From: Caulobacter sp. Root655
Lineage (GTDB): Bacteria; Pseudomonadota; Alphaproteobacteria; Caulobacterales; Caulobacteraceae
Length of the DNA stretch: 64,000 nt
Direction of reading: 5' to 3'
NCBI RefSeq assembly: GCF_001427665.1
Contig: NZ_LMHC01000023.1
Coordinates: 470,024 to 534,023, forward strand
The notes beneath the pieces were generated by a model that had not been told where the DNA came from, did no database searches, and was given only the letters and a program-made list of their open reading frames with translations. The position numbers and the translations under genes were made by a program. Below, one piece after another: positions 57,312-64,000 of this stretch (position 1 is its first letter; every line of letters starts with the position of its first letter).

Positions 57312-58715
57312 CTAGTGGCCGCCGGCCACCGCGTCCTCCTGGATGGCGTGGATAGGCGCGCGTTTGGCGGCCATCGAGAACCACAGCACATACAGGTAAC
57401 AGACCATCGGCACGACGAAGGCCAGCGAGCGCGCGCCGATCGGGAAGTGGGCCACGAACTGGTCGACCGTGAAGCCGTAGAGGATGGAGATGAACCCTCC
57501 GCCGCAGATGGCCATGCACATCAGGCCCGAGGTCGCCGAGGCCGGGGCGGACGAACGCTCCAGTGTCAGGGTGAAGATGGTCGGGAACATGATCGAGTTG
57601 AACAGGCCGATCAGGATGGCCGCGACGCCCGGGACGAAGCCCATGGTCAGCGGCGCGACGAACTGGCCCGGCAGGGTCACCGAGCCGCCGAGCGGCGTGG
57701 CCGGCATCTGGTAGGTCGCGATGACGACCCCGCACAGCGCCGCGGCGCAGGCCGCCACGATGCTCAGCATGGTCGTGGCCTTGACGTAGCGAAGCAGCAC
57801 CGAACCGCCGAAGCGGCCGAACATCGCGAACAACATGAAGATCGGGCCGACGAAGCCGGCGACCTGCGACGGGACGTTGAGGATCTGCTTCTGTTCGAGG
57901 AAGAAGATCATGCCCGAGATCACGCAGACCTCGGCTCCGACATAGAGGAAGATGCCCAGCGAGCCCAGATTGGCCCATTTCGACTGCAGCGCCTTGAACG
58001 GCGATTCAGTGTGCGCGGCCATCTTCGGCGCGTGATGGGTGATGGTGTTGCGCACCAGGAACACGGCCAGGGTGAAGAGGGCCAGGATGCCGGCGATCAT
58101 CAGGTAGACGTTGGTGACGAAGCCGAGGCCGGCGGTCTTCATCGTCTCGGTGATGACCACGTCCTGCTCGAACAGGGGTCCCTGCAGCAGGAACCTCGCG
58201 CCGAAGATGCCGCCCAGATAGGCGCCCATCGAGTTGAAGGCCTGCGACAGGTTGAGGCGGAAGTGCGACTCCTTGGGATCCCCCATCGAGGCGATCAGCG
58301 GATTGGCCGCGACCTGCAGCAGGGTGATGCCCGAAGCGGCGACAAACAGCCCCAGCAGCACGGTGATGAAGTTGTGCGAGAAGGTCGTCGACCAGGCGAT
58401 CAGGCAGCCGACGACGATGCCGATCAGGCCAAGAATGATCGACTTGGCGTAGCCGTTCTTGGCCAGATAGGCCCCCGACGGGATCGACATGACCCCGTAG
58501 GCGATGAAGAACGCGAACTGGTTCAGCTGGGTCTCGAAGTCCGTGAGCGTGTAGACGACCTTCATGCTCTTGACGAGCGGGTCGATCAGGTTGGTCACGA
58601 ACGCCCAGATGAAGAACAGGGCCGTGACATAGATGACGGCCAGGAGGACACCGCCCCCGCCTGACTTCGTCCCGGCGGCGCCGTTCACCGGCGCGCCTGC
58701 ACCCATACCTGCCAT
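57312..58715 (-). CDS. FHS-family MFS sugar permease (glucose/galactose transporter type)
   Basis: A 467-residue 12-TM permease. Early motifs LFFIWAFVTNLIDPLVKSMK, FAFFIAYGVMSIPSGAYLAK and ITLLQVAANPLIASMG, then FRLNLSQAFNSMGAYLGGIF, are the FHS (FucP/GluP) signatures, and FVPGVAAILIGLFNSIMFPT, then IFTLTLE, is a strong match to glucose/galactose permeases. ATG 58715 is used. The operator TGACAACGTTGTCA at 58768-58781, identical to the core of the zwf operator, indicates control by the same LacI regulator and a role in glucose uptake. The substrate is inferred from family and regulation. Confidence 0.92.
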   Translation of the reverse strand: MAGMGAGAPVNGAAGTKSGGGGVLLAVIYVTALFFIWAFVTNLIDPLVKSMKVVYTLTDFETQLNQFAFFIAYGVMSIPSGAYLAKNGYAKSIILGLIGIVVGCLIAWSTTFSHNFITVLLGLFVAASGITLLQVAANPLIASMGDPKESHFRLNLSQAFNSMGAYLGGIFGARFLLQGPLFEQDVVITETMKTAGLGFVTNVYLMIAGILALFTLAVFLVRNTITHHAPKMAAHTESPFKALQSKWANLGSLGIFLYVGAEVCVISGMIFFLEQKQILNVPSQVAGFVGPIFMLFAMFGRFGGSVLLRYVKATTMLSIVAACAAALCGVVIATYQMPATPLGGSVTLPGQFVAPLTMGFVPGVAAILIGLFNSIMFPTIFTLTLERSSAPASATSGLMCMAICGGGFISILYGFTVDQFVAHFPIGARSLAFVVPMVCYLYVLWFSMAAKRAPIHAIQEDAVAGGH

Positions 58716-58767
58716 GTGATTTCACTCCCCTGTCCGTCGTTGCGGGACGAGACATCCATCTCATCGG

Positions 58768-58781
58768 TGACAACGTTGTCA
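58768..58781. promoter_or_regulatory. LacI-type operator upstream of the FHS sugar permease
   Basis: A perfect palindrome TGACAACGTTGTCA, 53-66 bases upstream of the permease ATG. Identical to the core of the zwf site 32 kb away. Confidence 0.75.
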
Positions 58782-58886
58782 AGCGCGGAGGCCAAAAACA
58801 CGTCGCCGAGGGTCCCGGAACGAAACCGGTCGCACGATTCGTCGGTTGGTTCGAAGACCGCCGCGAAGCGATCAGGTGCGCGGGCG

Positions 58887-60236
58887 CTAAGCGGCCTTGC
58901 GGCTGGGCGTCCGGACGACCGGCGCCGTCCAGACGTCATGCGTCGCCTCGCCGGCCAGGATGTTCTCGGCGGTCTGCAGGCCACTGAGCGTGGCGTGATC
59001 GCGTCCGCCCGCCCGGTGCAGGCCATTGCGGCCGGCCAGGTGCAGGGTCGGAAACTGTATCTTCAGGTCCAGCCGGATCATCGCCCGATGCTCGGCGCAG
59101 TCCTCGTCCTCGATCGGGATCGCCTTGCGTTGGCGCACGACGACGGCGTCCTTGACCGCGCCGCGGTCCATCAGTCCCATCGCGGCCGCCTCGCGCCTGG
59201 CCAGGGCGATCAGCTCCACGTCGCTGGCCGTCCACAGGCCGTCGCCCTCGAAGCAGAAATATTCCAGCCCGATACAGCTGAGATCTCCGGCCGAAGCCAT
59301 GCCCGGCGACCAGGCGCGGAAGTTCTGCACCCGGCTGACCTTCAGGTCCGCGTCATGGACGTCGATCGCCGTCTCGCGCAGCGGTTCGCATGTGCGTCCG
59401 ATCAGGGCGACGGTGATCTGGTCGCGGTACATCAGCTCGCCCGCGTGGAACAGGCTGATCGGCGTCGGAAGCAAGGCGCCGGCCAGTTCCCGCAGCGGCG
59501 CGGTGGAGATCACCTGGTCGGCGGTATAGGCCTCGCTGGCGCCGTCGACCCCGCGAGCCAGGACGGTCCACAGCTTGCCGATGGGGTCGAACCGCAATTC
59601 CTCGACGCGTCGGTCCAGGCCGATTTCGCCGCCCAGATCGACGATCCGCTCGGCGCAAGCCCGCCACACCGCGCCCGCCCCGTCACGGGGATAGCGGAAG
59701 TTGGCCGACGGCCGGGCCGCTCCAGCCCAACCGGTCGGCATCTGCTCGCTGATCAGGCCCGACACTTTCTCGGCGAAGGGCTGGAACAGCATCGAGGCCA
59801 GCCTGCCGCCGAAGCGGTTGCGGATCTCGTCGCTGAAGCTCCGGGGCGTCTTGATCGGACGGATCTTGGCCATCCCGAACGAGGCCAGGCACGCCGCGCC
59901 GCCGCGCAGACCCAGATGGGCCAGGGCTTCCAGCGTCTTCAACGGATAGGCGTAGAACTGGTCGCGGTGATAGATGCGCGTGGTGCGCGGCTGTTCGACG
60001 AAGCCGTCCGGCAGCAGTTCGGACCACAGGTCACGCACGCTGGACGACGCGGATTCGAAAGCCTCGCCGTTCAGGTCGATGCGGAAACCGTCGTGGACGA
60101 TCGTACGGCCGCGGCCACCGACCTGCCCGTCCATCTCCAGCACGGTCACGTCGCGCCCGGCCTTGGCCAGAACATAGGCGGCGGTCAGGCCGGCGGGCCC
60201 GGCTCCGATCACCAAGGTTTCGACGTGTCGACCCAT
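58887..60236 (-). CDS. FAD-dependent amine-oxidase-like oxidoreductase
   Basis: A 449-residue flavoprotein. The N-terminal FAD-binding motif is ETLVIGAGPAGLTAAYVLAK, then AGRDVTVLEMDGQVGGRGRT, and the C-terminal block is LAGRNGLHRAGGRDHATLSG (the second FAD contact). YAYPLKTLEALAHLGLRGGA and GAGAVWRACAERIVDLGG resemble protoporphyrinogen-oxidase/UDP-galactopyranose-mutase-like members. ATG 60236 is chosen because the GxGxxG motif then sits at residue 11; ATGs at 60263 and 60272 lack ribosome sites. The reaction is not identifiable. It stands alone between the sugar permease and the IorAB pair, all on the minus strand. Confidence 0.85.
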   Translation of the reverse strand: MGRHVETLVIGAGPAGLTAAYVLAKAGRDVTVLEMDGQVGGRGRTIVHDGFRIDLNGEAFESASSSVRDLWSELLPDGFVEQPRTTRIYHRDQFYAYPLKTLEALAHLGLRGGAACLASFGMAKIRPIKTPRSFSDEIRNRFGGRLASMLFQPFAEKVSGLISEQMPTGWAGAARPSANFRYPRDGAGAVWRACAERIVDLGGEIGLDRRVEELRFDPIGKLWTVLARGVDGASEAYTADQVISTAPLRELAGALLPTPISLFHAGELMYRDQITVALIGRTCEPLRETAIDVHDADLKVSRVQNFRAWSPGMASAGDLSCIGLEYFCFEGDGLWTASDVELIALARREAAAMGLMDRGAVKDAVVVRQRKAIPIEDEDCAEHRAMIRLDLKIQFPTLHLAGRNGLHRAGGRDHATLSGLQTAENILAGEATHDVWTAPVVRTPSRKAA

Positions 60237-60352
60237 GACGCGATGGTCCTCGTTCAAGGCCATCATCGCCAAATTTGGTTAAGATCGCGCCCCCGACCCT
60301 GGTGAACCCGGAGGCAAAATTCGACTTGGGACGTTGTGTCGCGGCCCGCCGT

Positions 60353-62536
60353 TCAGGCCAGTTGGCCGGCGATCGGCAAGCTGCGGATCCGCTTGCCGGT
60401 CGCCGCGAAGATGGCGTTGACCAGGGCGGCCGGCGCGGGCGGCAGGGCCGGCTCGCCCAGGCCCGTCGGGTCGTGGTCGGTGACGCGGAAATGCACCTCG
60501 ACGTCCGGCGCGTCGGCGAAGCGCAGCATCGGGAAATCGCCGAAATTGCTCTGGGTCGCCGCCCCGTTCTCGATGGTGATCTGCTGGCCCATGGCCGAGC
60601 CGATGCCGTCGAGGACCGAGCCCTGCACCTGCTGTTCGGCGCCGTTGGGGTTGACGATCTGCCGGCCGACATCCACCGCCGCCCAGGCCTTGCGCACCTC
60701 GACCTGGCCGTCGGCCACGGTGACCTCCACGACCACCGCCACATAGCCGCGATGGCTGTAGTGGCAGGCCACGCCCAGGCCGACGCCGGCGGCGGTCTTG
60801 CGGCCCCAGCCGGACTTCTCGGCGACCAGGTCGAGCACGCCGCGCATCCGGCCAGTGTCGAAACTGTCGCCCTTCCCCGGTTCGCCGATCAGCCGCGGCT
60901 CGCCCAGCAGCTTGCGGCGGAAGGCCACCGGGTCCTGGCCGGCCGCGTGGGCGACCTCGTCGGTGAAGCCCTGCAGCACGAAGCCATAGGCGTTGTTGCC
61001 TGGAGCCCGCAGCCAGCCGGTCGGCACGCCCAGCGCCATCACCGAGACGTCGAGGGCGTAGTGGGGCACGGCCCCGAACGGGAACTGGGTGGCGTTCATG
61101 CCCGCCGCCCGCACGAACTTCTCTCCTTCGCCGAAGGAGACGAAGTGGTTGCGCCAGGCGACCAGGTCGCCCTTGGCGTCCAGCCCGGCCGTCAGGCTGT
61201 GGTAGCCGGCCGGACGGTAGAAGTCGTGCTGCAGGTCGTCCTCACGGGTCCACAGCAGCTTGACCGGCGCGCCGACCACCTTGGAGATCCACGCCGCCTC
61301 GACCATGAAGTCGTTCATCAGCCGCCGGCCGAAGCCGCCGCCACTGCGGGTGAAGTGGATGGTGATGTCGTCGGGCTTGATCCCCAGGGTCTTGGCCACC
61401 AGCTCGCGACCGTCCTCGGGGTTCTGGGCCGGAGCCCAGATCTCGACCTTGCCGTCCTTGAAGCTGGCCGTGCAGTTCTGCGGCTCCAGGGTGGCGTGGG
61501 CGTTGAACGGATAGCTGTACTCGGCCTGGACGAGCTTGGCCGCGCCGGCCAGGCCGGCCTTGACGTCGCCGACCGTCCGGACGTTGCGATGCGGCGGCTG
61601 CTTGTGCAGCTCGGCCGCCTTGGCGGCGAAGCCGGCGCTGCTCTGGGCGCTGGTCGGGTGATCGGCCCAGGTGACCTCCAGCGCGTTGCGGCCCTTGCGC
61701 GCCGCCCACCAGGTGTCGCCCACCACCACCACGCCACCCAGCAGGCCTTCCAGTTCGGTTCCGCCATCGACCACGAAGGCGTGGCGCACGCCCTTGACCG
61801 CCTTGGCCGGCGCCAGGTCGACCTTGGCCACCTTGGCGGCGAACACCGGAGCCTTGAGGAAGGTGGCGTACAGCATGCCCGGCACGCGCACGTCGATGCC
61901 GTACAGCGGCTTGCCGGTGACGATGGCCGGGGTGTCCGACTGCGGCTGGGCCTTGCCGATGATGCGGTAGGTCTTGGGGTCCTTCAGCGTCAGCGTCTTG
62001 GGGTCGGGCGCGGTCAGACCGGCGGCCGCTTGGGCCAGCTCGCCGTAGGACGCCCGGCGCTTGCCGGCCGTGTCGACCACGAAGCCCGGCTCGGTGGTCA
62101 GGCCGGCGGCGGGCGTCTTCCAGCGCTGGGCGGCCGCTTGGATCAGCAAGGCGCGGCCGACCGCGCCGACCTGGCGCATCGGCGTCCAGTCGTCAGGGGT
62201 CGAGGTGCTGCCGCCGGCCGATTGCTCGCCGAACACCTTGGCGTCGATCGGCGCCTGCTCGATCCGCACCCTGGACCAGTCGGCGTCCAGTTCCTCGGCG
62301 ATCAGCATCGGCGACGAGGTCTTGATCCCCTGACCGATCTCCGGACGCGTGGCGGCGATGGTCACCACCCCGTCGGGGGCGATGCGGACGAAGGCGTTGA
62401 AGGGATTGGCCGTGGCCTCGCCCTCCGCCCGGCCGGCGGCCGGCAGGTTGAACGACAACAGCAGGCCGCCGCCGGCCGCCGCGCCGGTTTTCAGGAACAG
62501 GCGGCGCGAGGGACTCTGAAGAAGGGTCGCGTCCAT
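60353..62536 (-). CDS. Isoquinoline 1-oxidoreductase-type molybdopterin-binding subunit (IorB-like)
   Basis: A 727-residue large subunit of a xanthine-oxidase-family molybdenum hydroxylase. The N-terminus has a twin-arginine-like signal (SRRLFLKTGAAAGGGLLLSF). The body shows VRIAPDGVVTIAATRPEIGQ with GIKTSSPMLIAEELD, IDVRVPGMLYATFLKAPVFA, PQNCTASFKDGKVEIWAPAQ and IHFTRSGGGFGRRLMNDFMV (substrate/Moco loop). VDVGRQIVNPNGAEQQVQGS is near the end. It starts at ATG 62536, 2 bases after the small-subunit stop. It hydroxylates an aldehyde or N-heterocycle in the periplasm. No third cytochrome subunit gene is adjacent. Confidence 0.92.
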   Translation of the reverse strand: MDATLLQSPSRRLFLKTGAAAGGGLLLSFNLPAAGRAEGEATANPFNAFVRIAPDGVVTIAATRPEIGQGIKTSSPMLIAEELDADWSRVRIEQAPIDAKVFGEQSAGGSTSTPDDWTPMRQVGAVGRALLIQAAAQRWKTPAAGLTTEPGFVVDTAGKRRASYGELAQAAAGLTAPDPKTLTLKDPKTYRIIGKAQPQSDTPAIVTGKPLYGIDVRVPGMLYATFLKAPVFAAKVAKVDLAPAKAVKGVRHAFVVDGGTELEGLLGGVVVVGDTWWAARKGRNALEVTWADHPTSAQSSAGFAAKAAELHKQPPHRNVRTVGDVKAGLAGAAKLVQAEYSYPFNAHATLEPQNCTASFKDGKVEIWAPAQNPEDGRELVAKTLGIKPDDITIHFTRSGGGFGRRLMNDFMVEAAWISKVVGAPVKLLWTREDDLQHDFYRPAGYHSLTAGLDAKGDLVAWRNHFVSFGEGEKFVRAAGMNATQFPFGAVPHYALDVSVMALGVPTGWLRAPGNNAYGFVLQGFTDEVAHAAGQDPVAFRRKLLGEPRLIGEPGKGDSFDTGRMRGVLDLVAEKSGWGRKTAAGVGLGVACHYSHRGYVAVVVEVTVADGQVEVRKAWAAVDVGRQIVNPNGAEQQVQGSVLDGIGSAMGQQITIENGAATQSNFGDFPMLRFADAPDVEVHFRVTDHDPTGLGEPALPPAPAALVNAIFAATGKRIRSLPIAGQLA

Positions 62537-62538
62537 GG

Positions 62539-63003
<465 letters not shown>

Positions 63004-63204
63004 CGTTCACACTCCCGGATCGTCACGGCGACACACTGCCAAAGCCCGGGGGCGGCGCCCAGAGGCCACGACCGTTACAAAACCGTCATACAAGGGCTTG
63101 AACAGGGCCCACTTCCATGGTTCCGGTCCGGCCAGACATCGCGTTGTTCCGTGGTCGGAGCGCGCGTGCGATTTCCGCGCTTCGAACAAGAGGATGAAGC
63201 GACC

Positions 63205-63849
63205 ATGTTGGGTTTGTTCCGGGCCGTGATGCCCAAGGAAGACCGCTTCTTCCACCTGTTCTCGCAACACGCCGCGACCCTGGTGCTGGGCGCCCAGGCG
63301 CTGCGCGACCTTATGGAAGGCGGCGACGGCATCGAGGCCGCCAGCGGCCGCGTCTACCAGCACGAGGAAGAGGCCGACGAGATCACCCGCCAGGTGATGG
63401 GCGCCATCCGCCGCAGCTTCATCACGCCGTTCGATCGCAGCGACATCCAGGACCTGACCACCTCGCTGGACGACGCCATCGACCAGATGCGCAAGACCGC
63501 CAAGGTGGTCAGCCTGTTCGAGGTCAAGACTTTCGAGCCGCAGATGCGCGAGATGGCGCGGATCATCGTCGAGGCCGCCGAACTGACCGTCCAGGCCGTG
63601 GCCCTGCTGCCCAAGATGCGCCAGAACGCCCACCGGCTGACCGAACTAGCCGTGCGGGTCACCCAGATCGAGGAACAGGCCGACCTGATGTACGACCAAG
63701 GCCGCAAGGCGCTGTTCCTGGCCCACCGCACGGGTGATCCGATGGCCTTCATCGTCGGCGTCGACATCTACAGCCACCTGGAAAAGGTGGTCGACCGCTT
63801 CGAGGACGTCGCCAACCGCATCAGCGGTATCGTGATCGAGCAGGTCTAG
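63205..63849 (+). CDS. DUF47/PhoU-like accessory protein of Pit transporter
   Basis: A 214-residue all-helical protein from ATG 63205 with AGAGGA upstream. It has the DUF47 pattern (MPKEDRFFHLFSQHAATLVL, HEEEADEITRQVMGAIRRSF, with ITPFDRSDIQDLTTSLDDAI). EEEADE- and D-rich positions correspond to the metal-binding repeats of PhoU homologues. It overlaps the start of the pit gene (TAG/GTG share a base), so it is a cotranslated regulator of phosphate or metal-phosphate uptake. Confidence 0.94.
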   Translation: MLGLFRAVMPKEDRFFHLFSQHAATLVLGAQALRDLMEGGDGIEAASGRVYQHEEEADEITRQVMGAIRRSFITPFDRSDIQDLTTSLDDAIDQMRKTAKVVSLFEVKTFEPQMREMARIIVEAAELTVQAVALLPKMRQNAHRLTELAVRVTQIEEQADLMYDQGRKALFLAHRTGDPMAFIVGVDIYSHLEKVVDRFEDVANRISGIVIEQV

Positions 63850-64000
63850 TGGACCCCACCTTCATTATCCTGGTCTTCCTGGTGATCGTCGCCCTGGGCT
63901 TCGACTTCCTCAACGGCCTGCACGACGCCGCCAACTCGATCGCCACCATCGTCTCGACGCGGGTTCTGTCGGCCAAGTGGGCCGTGCTGTGGGCGGCGTT
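63849..64000 (+). CDS. pit: Inorganic phosphate transporter Pit, N-terminal part (truncated by window edge)
   Basis: GTG 63849 overlaps the stop of the DUF47 gene by one base. The 50 visible residues VDPTFIILVFLVIVALGFDF, LNGLHDAANSIATIVSTRVL, with SAKWAVLWA, carry the Pit/PHO4 signature DFLNGLHDAANSIATIV. A low-affinity phosphate (metal-phosphate) symporter that continues beyond the right edge. Confidence 0.95.
   Translation, partial: MDPTFIILVFLVIVALGFDFLNGLHDAANSIATIVSTRVLSAKWAVLWAA

Overview
This window is chromosomal DNA from a Caulobacter-type alphaproteobacterium. GC content is very high, and many long antisense reading frames are open only because of that composition. The assignment rests on gene content: a polar organizer matching PodJ in full architecture, a flagellar cluster with a PflI-like polarity factor and a sigma-54 promoter, an Entner-Doudoroff operon (zwf-pgl-edd-glk) with a LacI-type regulator and pyruvate kinase, and several TonB-dependent receptors for nutrients. 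No rRNA, intact tRNA, CRISPR array, phage or transposase gene was seen. The species cannot be fixed from the sequence alone.

Layout. 1-10.5 kb: the 3' end of a TetR regulator, a secreted glycosidase-like protein with two discoidin-like domains, a NitT/TauT-type ABC transporter (ATPase plus fused permease), an MFS exporter, a leucine-dehydrogenase-like enzyme and a DUF3429 protein. 10.5-18.9 kb: podJ on the minus strand, divergent from a small membrane protein across a promoter region rich in cell-cycle motifs; a short MprF-type aminoacyl-lipid synthase; and an acyl-CoA dehydrogenase / DsbA-like isomerase / acyl-CoA dehydrogenase operon. 18.9-26.9 kb: pyruvate kinase, a LacI regulator and zwf-pgl-edd-glk, all minus strand. 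27-29 kb: a small ferredoxin-like-fold protein divergent from a SnoaL-tailed ECF sigma factor, and an orphan Xre-type regulator. 29-39 kb: flagellar genes in two divergent units, fliL-fliM-pflI-motE-like-TPR to the left and flgF-flgG-flgA-flgH to the right.

39-46 kb is a small polysaccharide-utilization cluster: putative lyase, TonB receptor, FadR-type GntR regulator and GH105 hydrolase. Two adjacent zinc-ribbon thioredoxins follow, one without active-site cysteines, then a lipoprotein sorbosone-dehydrogenase-like protein. 48.8-54.9 kb holds a FecI/FecR/FecA-type signalling TonB system followed by periplasmic trehalase. 55-64 kb holds a dicarboxylate symporter, small membrane stress proteins, a FHS-family sugar permease, an FAD oxidoreductase, an IorAB molybdenum hydroxylase, and a DUF47/PhoU-like protein with the start of a Pit phosphate transporter.

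How genes work together. A palindrome TGACAACGTTGTCA, or close variants, lies in front of zwf, pyruvate kinase, the LacI gene and the FHS sugar permease 32 kb away, which suggests one glucose/Entner-Doudoroff regulon. A second motif, TGGTCTGACCA and variants, clusters around the GntR/TonB receptor/GH105 genes. Intergenic space is populated by at least three families of imperfect palindromic repeats. Some of these supply stop codons or C-terminal codons to neighbouring genes.
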